Assembly (NCBI RefSeq): GCF_003719335.1
Contig: NZ_RIAS01000004.1
Span: 1-64,000, forward strand
Source: Paenibacillus amylolyticus
GTDB taxonomy: Bacteria > Bacillota > Bacilli > Paenibacillales > Paenibacillaceae
DNA: 64,000 nucleotides
Direction: 5' to 3'
A program made the position numbers and the translations under genes. Under the pieces are notes generated by a model. It saw only the letters and a program-made list of their open reading frames with translations. It did no database searches and was not told the origin of the DNA. Position 1 is the first letter of the stretch, and every line of letters begins with the position of its first letter. This document shows, piece by piece, positions 1 to 7,962 of this stretch.

Positions 1-74
1 TTTTAATTATTAGGGTTGCTGGCACGGGTAGTTGAGGTTTTTCAGGAGACGGGGGAGCGGCGACGTCGGCCCAA

Positions 75-660
75 TTGAACTACCCGCGTGGAGTGGCTGT
101 AGACGGCAGCGGGAATGTATATATAGCGGATTATGGTAACCAGCGAATTCGGAAAGTAGATCCGACAGGGGAAATCAGCACGTTGGCGGGTAACGGTATT
201 AGTGGATATTCAGGAGACGGGGGAGCGGCGACGTTGGCCCAATTGAACAGCCCGACTGGAGTGGCCGTAGACAGTAGCGGGAATGTGTATATAGCGGATT
301 CTGGCAACAATGGAATTCGGAAAGTAGATAAAGAGGGGAAAATCAGCACCTTTGCGGGCACGGGTACAGCCGGCTATTCAGGAGACGGGGGAGCGGCGAC
401 GTCAGCAAAGTTTTTCTTCCCGATTGGAGTAACTGTAGACAGTAGCGGAAATGTATATATAGCAGATTATGGTAACCAGCGAATTCGGAAAGTAGATCCA
501 GCGGGGAAGATCAGCACGTTGGCGGGCACGGGTACTGCTGGCTATACAGGAGACGGGGTAGCAGCGACGTCGGCCCAATTGAACTACCCGCGTGGAGTGG
601 CTGTAGACAGCATCGAGAATGTGTATGTAGCGGATTATTCGAACTATATGGTCCGGAAGC
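75..660 (+). repeat. Tandem 168-bp NHL-coding repeats
   Basis: Near-identical units start at 75, 243, 411 and 579, each encoding one 56-residue NHL blade. The unit before position 75 is partly present up to the window edge. The DNA identity between units is high enough for recombination or slippage. Confidence 0.85.
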
Positions 661-2942
661 TGGCGGCTCCAATGCCAGCGCAAACAGTCAGCGCGTCCGC
701 ATCCACGCCTACTCCCGGAGCCGGTGTGGATGATGCGATCACGCTGACCGTGAAGGACGAGCTGGGGACTACGGATACGACGTTCAGCGGAGCGCATGAT
801 GTGACGATATCCGGCTACGTGCAAGCGCCGAACGGTTCGTATGGCAGCTTTAACGGGACGGACTTGACCGCGTCACCGAACACGGTCAGTGTTACGTTTG
901 CGAACGGGGGAGCCACGGCGAATCTGAAGCTGAACAAGGCTGCGGAGCAACCTATCGGCTTGAGCGTGGCAGACGTGGCAACGCCGGGGGCGAATACGCT
1001 GAGTATCACGCCAGTAGCGGGAAGTACGGCTACGATGGTGTTGACCACCGATGTTACGGCACCAGCCAGTAACGGAGGTATGTTCGCGCAGCAGCCGGTC
1101 GTGACGCTTACGGATGCTTACGGCAATACGAGCGTGAGCGACAATAGCACCATCGTGACGGTATCGAAGAAGGATACGGGAACGTGGACGCTGACGGGAA
1201 CAGCGACGGCAACAGCGAGCGCGGGTGTTGTAACCTTTACCGACCTTGGCGCAACGAATGCTACGCAGGCGACGGGAGCGCAGCTCGCCTTCGATGCGAG
1301 CGGAATGGCACAAATTGCGAGCCAGTCTGTAATACTCCCCTGGCCTGGAGTAGCTGAACCGAGAGTGGAGTCTGCTACAACGGGAGACAGTCACGTACGC
1401 TTGACTTGGAGCGAAGTGTATGGATCCGTCAGCTACGCCGTGTATCAGAGGACAGCTTCCGGCACTTATGGAGATGCAGTCGCTACAGTGACCGGATTAA
1501 CGTATGATGCCACCGGATTAACCAATGGGACAACCTATTATTTTGTCGTGAAAGCAGTGAATCCATCCGGAATAAGCGCAGCTTCTGATGAAGTGAGCGC
1601 AACACCGCAAGTCCCGGCGCCTGGAGTACCGGTACTGGGGCCAGCTACACCGGGAGATGCTCGAATAAGTCTAACGTGGGATGCGGTGATCGGTTCCACA
1701 GGGTACAAAATATTCAAAAGCACAACCCCCGGTGCTTATAGATCAGAGGAAGCTTCGGTAACAGGTTCGGTATACGGCTATGATGTAATGGGGTTAACGA
1801 ACGGCACAACGTACTATTTTGTCATCCAAGCGACGAACCCGGGAGGGGACAGCACTTCTTCCAATGAAGTGAGCGCAACGCCGCGAACGGTTCCATCGGC
1901 TCCAACGGGCGTAGCCGCAATAGCTGGCGATAGACAAGCAGCGGTAAGCTTCACTCCCCCGGCCAATGGCGGAAGCAACATCACTTACTACGAGGTTACA
2001 GCTATGCCAGGAAATATTACCGTAACAGGAGCGGGCAGCCCAATCGCGGTAACCGGGCTATCCAATGGAGTGACGTATACGTTTACGGTGCAAGCTGTCA
2101 ATAGTGCGGGCAGAAGCGTAGCTTCCGACACCTCTAATGCCGTGACGCCATCGACACCTACTCCGGCACCCGATCGGTTACCGACGCCATCGACACCTAC
2201 TCTGGCACCCGATCGGTTACCGACACCATCGATACCTACTCCGGCACCTGATTCAGCACCGACACCAGGTTCTCCAGAGCCTACGGTTGATGTATTTAAC
2301 AGTAACATTGTTAATGAAACCAATTTAGTAAAGACGATTGAATCCAAAGTAGCGGAAGCGAAGGAAGCAAACGCTACAATTGATTTTACTGACACGCAAG
2401 GGCACTGGGCTAAAAAAACAATCGATATCTTCGTCCAATTGAAACTGATTAATGGCTATGACGATGGTACGATTAGGCCAAACAATCCGATCACCCGCGC
2501 GGAGTTTACCGCGATGCTGAATCGCGTGTTTAATATCCAAGCGGGCAACAATACGAATGTTGTTTTGAAGGACATCGATCATCACTGGGCAAAAGAAGCG
2601 GTTGAGAACCTAGTCGCGGCAGGGGTAATTCATGGCTACACGGACGGTACGTTCAAGCCGAATCAGACGATTACACGAGAAGAAATGGTGGTCATGCTGT
2701 CTCGTATCGTAGACCTAAATAACGTGACGAAAGATACCATAAAAGGCAACTTCAATGATTTGAATGGTGCTTATGCAGCTAGCGAGATTATAGCAGCAGC
2801 GCAAGCAGGTATTGTTAGCGGTAAAGGGAATGGAATATTCGATCCCAAGAACAATGCCACACGTGCAGAAGCCTTGCAGATCATCTTGAATATGTTGGAG
2901 CTTAATCCACAGTTGAAGACGTTGTTGGGTTCGTTTAGCTAG
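75..2942 (+). CDS. NHL-repeat / fibronectin III / SLH surface protein (3' part, interrupted upstream)
   Basis: 955 residues readable from a TTG at 75. Four NHL-type beta-propeller repeats of 56 residues (about 1-195; motif GVAVDSSGNVYIAD) are followed by Ig/filamin-like segments (about 200-420). Three fibronectin type III domains follow (about 422-510, 515-600, 605-695), then a Pro/Thr linker with a 14-residue repeat (about 691-735) and three SLH repeats (about 770-820, 830-880, 892-940; motifs ITRAEF, ITREEM, ATRAEA). SLH repeats bind the pyruvylated secondary cell-wall polymer, so the product should sit on the cell surface. There is no signal peptide, and no ribosome site precedes the TTG, which lies inside a repeat. 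NHL homology continues upstream in the same frame to the window edge but crosses a TGA at 33-35. The true gene therefore starts outside the window and is either broken or read through; this ORF alone could not be secreted normally. Confidence 0.8.
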   Translation: MNYPRGVAVDGSGNVYIADYGNQRIRKVDPTGEISTLAGNGISGYSGDGGAATLAQLNSPTGVAVDSSGNVYIADSGNNGIRKVDKEGKISTFAGTGTAGYSGDGGAATSAKFFFPIGVTVDSSGNVYIADYGNQRIRKVDPAGKISTLAGTGTAGYTGDGVAATSAQLNYPRGVAVDSIENVYVADYSNYMVRKLAAPMPAQTVSASASTPTPGAGVDDAITLTVKDELGTTDTTFSGAHDVTISGYVQAPNGSYGSFNGTDLTASPNTVSVTFANGGATANLKLNKAAEQPIGLSVADVATPGANTLSITPVAGSTATMVLTTDVTAPASNGGMFAQQPVVTLTDAYGNTSVSDNSTIVTVSKKDTGTWTLTGTATATASAGVVTFTDLGATNATQATGAQLAFDASGMAQIASQSVILPWPGVAEPRVESATTGDSHVRLTWSEVYGSVSYAVYQRTASGTYGDAVATVTGLTYDATGLTNGTTYYFVVKAVNPSGISAASDEVSATPQVPAPGVPVLGPATPGDARISLTWDAVIGSTGYKIFKSTTPGAYRSEEASVTGSVYGYDVMGLTNGTTYYFVIQATNPGGDSTSSNEVSATPRTVPSAPTGVAAIAGDRQAAVSFTPPANGGSNITYYEVTAMPGNITVTGAGSPIAVTGLSNGVTYTFTVQAVNSAGRSVASDTSNAVTPSTPTPAPDRLPTPSTPTLAPDRLPTPSIPTPAPDSAPTPGSPEPTVDVFNSNIVNETNLVKTIESKVAEAKEANATIDFTDTQGHWAKKTIDIFVQLKLINGYDDGTIRPNNPITRAEFTAMLNRVFNIQAGNNTNVVLKDIDHHWAKEAVENLVAAGVIHGYTDGTFKPNQTITREEMVVMLSRIVDLNNVTKDTIKGNFNDLNGAYAASEIIAAAQAGIVSGKGNGIFDPKNNATRAEALQIILNMLELNPQLKTLLGSFS

Positions 2943-2998
2943 TATAGTGTCGATTCTCTGAATGAAACTCGCCGTTTTAAGCCTATATTTCAATTACG

Positions 2999-3030
2999 AA
3001 GGACGCCCGATTAGGGCGTTCTTCATTTCG
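2999..3030 (+). terminator. Intrinsic terminator after the NHL/SLH gene
   Basis: A 10-bp stem (core ACGCCC / GGGCGT, loop GATTA) is followed by the T-rich CTTCATTT, 57 bp after the stop codon. Confidence 0.7.
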
Positions 3031-3181
3031 CTGTATAGATGATACGGTGAACCATACTACAAGTAACGGCGAAAAATTCTAAGCAGCCACTCGTTCCCAA
3101 TACTCACTTTTCAGCTTATTTTTTCACTGTGCCAGTCATTAAAGAAAATATTATTTGATGCCCCCCGAAAAAATAGGGTAA

Positions 3182-3210
3182 TTGCAATCTGCCTTTACGT
3201 AATGTAAAAT
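3182..3210 (+). promoter_or_regulatory. Sigma-A-type promoter of the leader/UMP-kinase transcript
   Basis: TTGCAA at 3182-3187, a 17-nt spacer, and TAAAAT at 3205-3210. Initiation near 3217 would give a leader of about 145 nt before the kinase start at 3362. Confidence 0.6.
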
Positions 3211-3233
3211 TATTTGATGGAAAAAACATGGAA

Positions 3234-3304
3234 GGAGTGGGAGTATGAGGTGGAAACAGAAGACTTACATTCAGTCGACTTGCGTAATTTCATATTTCCA
3301 TTCC
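3234..3304 (+). promoter_or_regulatory. Leader stem that sequesters the leader-ORF ribosome site
   Basis: Bases 3234-3248 (GGAGTGGGAGTATGA, which contains the Shine-Dalgarno and ATG of the leader ORF) can pair without interruption with 3290-3304 (TCATATTTCCATTCC). This gives 15 bp including three G-U pairs, enclosing a 41-nt loop. The 3' arm lies in the second half of the leader ORF, 5 nt before the terminator stem. The pairing is read directly; its regulatory role is inference. Confidence 0.5.
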
Positions 3305-3334
3305 ATTAGAACACTAAAGCATTTATTGCTTTAG
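3245..3334 (+). CDS. 29-codon leader peptide ORF upstream of the UMP-kinase paralog
   Basis: ATG at 3245 is preceded by GGAAGGAGTGGGAGT, a good ribosome site 5-10 nt away. It encodes 29 residues starting MRWKQKTYIQ and ending in TAG at 3332-3334. Its last codons run through the left arm and loop of the terminator hairpin 3310-3338, so a ribosome finishing this ORF would prevent the hairpin from forming. This layout (promoter, short ORF, terminator, then gene) is typical of translation-coupled attenuation, for example ahead of inducible resistance genes. The peptide sequence is not recognised. Confidence 0.5.
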   Translation: MRWKQKTYIQSTCVISYFHSIRTLKHLLL

Positions 3335-3347
3335 TGTTTTTATTTTA
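3310..3347 (+). terminator. Intrinsic terminator/attenuator in the UMP-kinase leader
   Basis: A perfect 12-bp stem, AACACTAAAGCA (3310-3321) with TGCTTTAGTGTT (3327-3338) and loop TTTAT, is followed by TTTTATTTTA. It lies 15 nt before the kinase ribosome site (GGGGGTG) and 24 nt before its start. The promoter at 3182 lies just upstream and there is no other ORF, so it probably works as an attenuator. Confidence 0.8.
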
Positions 3348-3361
3348 TGGGGGTGTAAGAA

Positions 3362-4099
3362 TTGTCAAGGTACAAAAGAATTCTCGTTAAGCTAAGTGGT
3401 GGAGCAGTAGCAGGAAACTCTGAATTTGGTTTTGAGCCAGAGATGTTAGATCATATTGCAGATGAAATTATGTCAGTTGTAAACTTGGGCGTTGAAGTAT
3501 CGTTGGTTATAGGTGGGGGCAACATTTTCAGAGGTAATATGGCGGAAAGCTGGGGGATAGAAAGGGCAGAAGCTGATAATATTGGGACACTTGCGACTGT
3601 AGTAAATAGTTTAATGCTTCGTGGAGTTCTTAAGGCCAAGACCCAAAAGGAAGTACGAGTAATGACGGCAATACCTATTACTTCAGTTGCAGAACCATAC
3701 ATTCGTCTAAGAGCAGTCCACCATCTAGAAAAAGGCTATATTGTAATTTTTGCAGGGGGGAATGGTCAACCTTACGTTACAACAGACTATCCTTCAGTAC
3801 AAAGAGCCATCGAGGTTAATTGTGATGCTTTATTAGTTGCAAAGCAAGGTGTTGATGGTGTTCTTAATGCAGACCCTAAATTGGATAAAGATGCAAGGAA
3901 ATTTCGCTCACTTCATTACAACGATGTATTAAAACAAAACTTAAAGGTAATGGATCAATCAGCTTTCATTTTAGCAAGAGACTACAATCTGCCCATGCAT
4001 GTGTTTAACTTCGATAAACCAGGATCGATGAAGGAAATTTGTGAAGGTAAGAATAACGGTACGATAATTAGTGGCGAATCAGTCTTAGAGTTGGAATGA
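3362..4099 (+). CDS. pyrH: UMP kinase (PyrH-like amino-acid-kinase fold), stand-alone paralog
   Basis: 245 residues from a TTG start behind GGGGGTG, close to the usual PyrH length of about 240. The family phosphorylates UMP to UDP with ATP in the cytoplasm. Visible family motifs are the N-terminal KLSG loop, GGGNIFRG (residues 51-58), ADNIGTLATVVN, AKQGVDGV and ADPKLDKDA. Differences from the usual enzyme are KLSGG instead of KLSGE, GGNGQPYVTTD where PyrH usually has GGTGNPFFTTD, and PSVQRAIEV instead of an AALRAAE-type helix. Essential pyrH normally lies in the rpsB-tsf-pyrH-frr cluster; here it stands alone behind a leader ORF and attenuator, so this is probably a second, inducible copy. 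Its substrate may have shifted. The family call is firm, the exact role is not. Confidence 0.75.
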   Translation: MSRYKRILVKLSGGAVAGNSEFGFEPEMLDHIADEIMSVVNLGVEVSLVIGGGNIFRGNMAESWGIERAEADNIGTLATVVNSLMLRGVLKAKTQKEVRVMTAIPITSVAEPYIRLRAVHHLEKGYIVIFAGGNGQPYVTTDYPSVQRAIEVNCDALLVAKQGVDGVLNADPKLDKDARKFRSLHYNDVLKQNLKVMDQSAFILARDYNLPMHVFNFDKPGSMKEICEGKNNGTIISGESVLELE

Positions 4100-4164
4100 A
4101 GTATGTTAGAAATGCTACTCCCCTTTATGTAGCGGAATGATAGTTCCATAAAGGAAAAGGTATG

Positions 4165-4206
4165 AACACAAACCTACTCCACCCAAGGAGTGGGTTTGTG
4201 TTTATA
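4165..4206 (+). terminator. Intrinsic terminator after the UMP-kinase gene
   Basis: A 16-bp stem with one G-T pair (arms 4165-4180 and 4187-4202, loop ACCCAA) is followed by TTTATATT. Confidence 0.75.
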
Positions 4207-4373
4207 TTGATATGTATATTTTGTGGTCAGACTGAACGTTGTGTTTAGTTATATTACGGAAGGGTCGTACCACAAGTAGGGTAAAATGGATGATAGTACT
4301 TCAACTTTAATTAGTTTACATTAATATATAGTTTATAAATCAGAATAAGATACAAAATTTGGAGGCTTTTACT

Positions 4374-4829
4374 ATGAAAAATAACACAAAAATATTATTG
4401 ACGGTTCTGATTACCATGGGAATCCTTATTCTCCTGTACATGACTACTACTCATTCAAATACAGAATCGGAAACACCAAATGAGTCCATTAATACTTCTT
4501 TACCCACATTAACAGTAATTAGCAATGAAGACCTTGCTGGCACTTCAACTATGAAACAATTTGATATGCCGGATGGATATGGTTATGTAAAGGTGAAGTT
4601 TAAAAGCACAGGTTCTAAGCCATTTACTTTCACCATTAACCTAGGATCTGCAGCAGGAACAATGAAGATGTCCGGAACTATTCCAGCGGATGGAAAGGAG
4701 CATAACTTCTTTAACGACAAGGTCTGGTCAACTGGAGACTACTTTGTAAACATTTCTTCCTCACAAGGTATGTCTGGTACGTTGAGTATAGATCTGGGAG
4801 CTGATATAAATAAAATAAAGAGTTTATGA
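4374..4829 (+). CDS. Small membrane-anchored exoprotein of unknown function
   Basis: ATG at 4374 has GGAGG at 4361-4365; an in-frame TTG at 4359 would overlap this ribosome site and is unlikely. The 151-residue product has a Lys-containing N terminus, one hydrophobic segment (about 7-24: ILLTVLITMGILILLYM) and a Ser/Thr/Asn-rich linker. About 100 residues of beta-rich sequence follow (YGYVKVKFKSTGSKPFTFTI, then GDYFVNISSSQ), resembling a small beta-sandwich outside the cell. There is no lipobox Cys and no sorting signal, so it is probably held by its N-terminal helix. It appears to be monocistronic. I do not recognise the family. Confidence 0.65.
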   Translation: MKNNTKILLTVLITMGILILLYMTTTHSNTESETPNESINTSLPTLTVISNEDLAGTSTMKQFDMPDGYGYVKVKFKSTGSKPFTFTINLGSAAGTMKMSGTIPADGKEHNFFNDKVWSTGDYFVNISSSQGMSGTLSIDLGADINKIKSL

Positions 4830-4842
4830 ATTTTTAAACTAA

Positions 4843-5051
4843 CGATATAAGCTAAGCATTTATGAAGGAACAAGAAAACAAATTGGTGTTGTTGATGTAA
4901 CTGAGAAAGTTGAGGATAACGAGAAGATTTGTATTTAGTTGTTATTTGAAAACCAGAAGATTTTTATTATGAAATTACAGATCACCTCACTACGGACGTT
5001 TCTAATTTTAGTAGTGGAACATATAAAAAAAGATCCAGTCACCTAAATTGA
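4843..5051 (+). pseudogene. Decayed gene fragment
   Basis: One frame reads YKLSIYEGTRKQIGVVDV and on to KICI before a TAG. The next frame then reads KPEDFYYEITDHLTTDV to SGTYKK, ending at the TGA 5049-5051, with a TGA near the junction. Both stretches have protein-like composition and no start codon or ribosome site. The simplest reading is a frameshifted remnant whose 5' end is lost. The 3' end runs into the terminator of the opposite gene. The family is not recognised. Confidence 0.35.
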
Positions 5052-5058
5052 CTGGACC
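5022..5058 (-). terminator. Terminator of the GH120 gene
   Basis: On the minus strand the stem GTCCAGTCA / TGACTGGAT (loop ATTTAGG) is followed by CTTTTTTTATA, 15 bp beyond the stop codon. Confidence 0.75.
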
Positions 5059-5070
5059 CTCAATAACAAA

Positions 5071-7101
5071 CTAAATCTCAAGCTCAACATTACCCTTCTC
5101 GCTTAATTCAAACGGACCTGGTGTAACATCTGCATCGGGTCTCTTTGTTCCGAAAAAGTCGGAGTCAAAGCGATATGGAGTGCTGTCGGGTTCCTCGTAC
5201 TTCATATCGGCGTGATATGTCTTTCCGAGCAGGTCGGTGGTAATCGCCATGGCAGAGGTGCCCCGAAGCAATTCGGGCTCATTGATCTGAATATGCACCT
5301 TGCCTAGCGAAGGATCAACCTTAATGTTTATAGCCTTCTGTGTGTGTATCTTCGCATCGGATTCGTGACGACTTGGAACGGCATGGTTGAGATATACATT
5401 TCCACCCATAGCTACTGGTAGAACGGCGTTTCCTATAAAGAAATCCTTCGCGGCATCGCCAAGCTTCATAAGCTCTTCTTTGGTGTATTCCCACCACTTT
5501 TTATCTTTGACATTCGGGTGTTTGTCATAGCCACCAAGTCCCACAGCATGCAGATAACAAATGGAATTGTCCGGCACACCATCCATGACCGTCTTCCCGT
5601 CCTCCCCAATGGCATCCCTTGGTTTAAGGGGGAGATGCTCAAAAAAGGTGATTGGAACAGGTTCCTTATCGGCGTCGGCATCGTTATCACCTAAAAAGAT
5701 ATTGTTGTAGTACCTGTCATCTCCTCCAGTGATATTGGAGTATCCCGCCATGGCCGTCTCATGAGGGAAGTGATATGGCGTGATACGCGTGATTTCGGAT
5801 CGGACGACAAATCGGCCTGCAAATAAATTATGAGCAAATGCTCCGCCTTGGGCCATATTTCTGAAATTCATAGGTGAGAGGAACAGATTATGGTCGACCA
5901 TATACGGGCCATGGCACACCTCAACGAAGAGGTCTTCTGAAATGTTATCAAAAAATACATTGCGGCTGATCCGAGTTCCTTGTGCCTGCCAGTCAAGCCA
6001 AAGCGCACGGTAACAGCTATAGATCGTATTTTCGTTAATTTGAGTGTCTAGTGCAGCATGCAGTTTAATTCCCGCGACTTCGGCACCATGTCTGAGCCGT
6101 TTGTGATGAATGTTGTAGATGCGGTTCTGGTATATGTGGCTGAAGGCTGCTCCCATATGACCGACAATACCTGCCTGCTCACAATCATGAATTACATTCC
6201 CTCGAACGATGTGACTGCCGATGTGATCTTTATGCCAGCCGGAGCGTAATGCGCGTAAAATAACTTCCTGCTCCCGTTGAGTCCCGCCTTTACTACGCTT
6301 TTCCAAAGAGTTGGAATGACCTGTGCCGATTTCGGTACCCAGGCTAATACCAACACATTTGGATTCACTGATTATATTGTTCTCAATAATCCAGCCCTTG
6401 CTCCAGTGGGGTCCAATCAAACCTTCCTGGTAGTCGGTAGGCGGTGCCCATTGAGGAGAGGCTTGACGAAGTGTAAACCCACTTACGGTGATATAATTGA
6501 GTCCTGGTTTCTCAGGCCAGAAGCAATAAGGACGTACATTAATTTCTACATTTTCCTTACGAGGGTCTTTTCCGCCAAAATTAGCCCAGATTTTTGTTGT
6601 TGTAGAGCCCACTTTCGCATACCATTTCAACAGTGAATCCTTGGGATACTTCGCATCAGGCCATAACTCAGGATTGTTAACGCTTTCAATACTATCGCAT
6701 TCATACAATGATTTCCCATCCAAGTAGACGTCGCCAAGATGAATCGGGAAGGGCCCGTCAAACAACCAGTCTCCACTAAGCTCTACCTCAAAGGGATTAC
6801 GAACGGAAAAGATAGAATTCAGCACTTCGGTACTCCAAACGTTCTCTCCTTCGGACTTCCAGTTAGTAATCCGTTCAGCTCCTGTAATGACGACTTCGCC
6901 GTCTCCTGCGGATCGATAGACGATTCGATGCTCTTCGGTTCCTCCGTTCGCCGGGTTAACCCACTCTCTGTATACTCCCGCATGAACGATAACTGTATCA
7001 CCAGCCAGGGCATGAGCCGCGGCGCGTGATATGGTACGAAGGGGTTGATCCGCTGTTCCTTTTCCTTGATCACTCCCATGTATGGATACATGATATTCCA
7101 T
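5071..7101 (-). CDS. Right-handed beta-helix glycoside hydrolase, GH120 beta-xylosidase type
   Basis: 676 residues, cytoplasmic (no signal peptide). ATG at 7101 has AAGGAGAG 5 nt upstream. From recall, the sequence follows the Thermoanaerobacterium XylC (GH120) pattern throughout: N-terminal MEYHVSIHGSDQGKGT, LAGDTVIVHAGVYREWV (about 32-48), YITVSGFT, SKGWIIENNII, and SHIVRGNVIHDCEQAGIVGH. The core segment is ALWLDWQAQGTRISRN followed by LFVEVCHGPYMVDHN. D370 and E394 correspond to the nucleophile and acid/base of XylC, with one extra residue between them. GH120 enzymes remove xylose from short xylo-oligosaccharides. No transporter or other xylan gene is adjacent, so the substrate must arrive through another locus. 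A palindrome between the -35 and -10 suggests local repression. Confidence 0.8.
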   Translation of the reverse strand: MEYHVSIHGSDQGKGTADQPLRTISRAAAHALAGDTVIVHAGVYREWVNPANGGTEEHRIVYRSAGDGEVVITGAERITNWKSEGENVWSTEVLNSIFSVRNPFEVELSGDWLFDGPFPIHLGDVYLDGKSLYECDSIESVNNPELWPDAKYPKDSLLKWYAKVGSTTTKIWANFGGKDPRKENVEINVRPYCFWPEKPGLNYITVSGFTLRQASPQWAPPTDYQEGLIGPHWSKGWIIENNIISESKCVGISLGTEIGTGHSNSLEKRSKGGTQREQEVILRALRSGWHKDHIGSHIVRGNVIHDCEQAGIVGHMGAAFSHIYQNRIYNIHHKRLRHGAEVAGIKLHAALDTQINENTIYSCYRALWLDWQAQGTRISRNVFFDNISEDLFVEVCHGPYMVDHNLFLSPMNFRNMAQGGAFAHNLFAGRFVVRSEITRITPYHFPHETAMAGYSNITGGDDRYYNNIFLGDNDADADKEPVPITFFEHLPLKPRDAIGEDGKTVMDGVPDNSICYLHAVGLGGYDKHPNVKDKKWWEYTKEELMKLGDAAKDFFIGNAVLPVAMGGNVYLNHAVPSRHESDAKIHTQKAINIKVDPSLGKVHIQINEPELLRGTSAMAITTDLLGKTYHADMKYEEPDSTPYRFDSDFFGTKRPDADVTPGPFELSEKGNVELEI

Positions 7102-7122
7102 AACAGCTCTCCTTCTTCCTAC

Positions 7123-7151
7123 CTTATATAACTCGTAAGCGTTCCTTACAA
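7123..7151 (-). promoter_or_regulatory. Candidate promoter with internal palindrome for the GH120 gene
   Basis: On the minus strand TTGTAA (7151-7146), a 17-nt spacer and TATAAG (7128-7123). The spacer region carries the inverted repeat GTAAG-N5-CTTAC (7149-7135), placed where a repressor would block RNA polymerase. The resulting leader would be only about 15 nt, just enough for the ribosome site. Confidence 0.35.
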
Positions 7152-7289
7152 GCTGAAGGCAGACTCATTTTAAAATTATTGTTGTATCCCGTTATTATAC
7201 TAGAAAATAAATGTAATGGGAGAGACAGGAAGATGGATGTTTTATGAACAGCTGCTCTGGTGACATTGATCTGATGGAGATGACCCTGA

Positions 7290-7332
7290 AAAAACAGAGA
7301 AGCCACTCCAACGTTTGAAGTGGCTTTTTTAC
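7290..7332 (-). terminator. Terminator region after the HEAT-repeat gene
   Basis: An 8-bp stem AAGCCACT / AGTGGCTT (7300-7326). T-rich runs occur on both sides: TTTTTT on the plus strand and TCTCTGTTTTTTC on the minus strand. The only gene that ends nearby is the minus-strand gene stopping at 7378. Confidence 0.55.
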
Positions 7333-7377
7333 TCGGCTATTATTTCGCACTCGGCTATTCATACCGGTGATCGGAGG

Positions 7378-7830
7378 CTATCTTCTGCTTAGTGTCTCCC
7401 AAATTCCATGAAGCCAGGAGTCGAACTCAGCATCTTTGTCGCCCTCGTAAGTATCATAGATATCCAGACGTGTCTTTTGCAATTTTTCCTTAAATTCCTC
7501 AAATGTGTGACCTTCGGGAAGGCTTTTTTTGATCCGCAGCAAAATTTTGTTGGTACCTTTAAACAGCTCGCCTTTGTTTTTGGCAGGCATCTGTACATCT
7601 TCATCCAACTGCTTAAGCTTGAGATATGCGGCTTCGCGCACTTGAAACACTTGATCATTTTTCAAAACATTCTGCAGCAACTTAATGGTAGGTTCTGTAT
7701 CCCAGTTCCCCAATTCGTTCACCGCATTCAGTCTGTCTCTCCAGCTTGACGTCCGATTAGCCGCCCGTTTGAGCTCTTCAAAGTTTTCTGGTAGCTCGTT
7801 AACTGCTCCAATTTCATGGTTGTTCGTCAA
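7378..7830 (-). CDS. HEAT-repeat-type helical protein
   Basis: 150 residues, soluble and charged. ATG at 7830; GGAG lies at about 7840. Residues 15-75 fit two alpha-helical HEAT repeats (WRDRLNAVNELGNWDTEPTIKLLQNVL, then FQVREAAYLKLKQL), the kind of scaffold used for protein-protein contacts. The C-terminal half (KILLRIKKSLPEGHTFEEFKEKL) is also predicted helical and ends in an acidic stretch, GDKDAEFDSWL. No catalytic motif is visible. It appears to be monocistronic between its own terminator and a divergent space. Related small HEAT proteins occur in bacilli without assigned function. Confidence 0.65.
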   Translation of the reverse strand: MTNNHEIGAVNELPENFEELKRAANRTSSWRDRLNAVNELGNWDTEPTIKLLQNVLKNDQVFQVREAAYLKLKQLDEDVQMPAKNKGELFKGTNKILLRIKKSLPEGHTFEEFKEKLQKTRLDIYDTYEGDKDAEFDSWLHGIWETLSRR

Positions 7831-7962
7831 AATTCAATCTCCTTAATCATCGCCATCTCGGCAAATGATGAATGTTATTTATGTGATCACTATTATAGCA
7901 CGAACCTGACTAAACTACTCCTATGAAGCTGATGGGCTAGCCTAAAATCACTTTCACCCAAT

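Noticed and set aside
402..1394. Antisense and shifted ORFs over the NHL/Ig gene
   Set aside because: Arg/Cys-rich shadows of a strongly biased coding frame with no ribosome sites.
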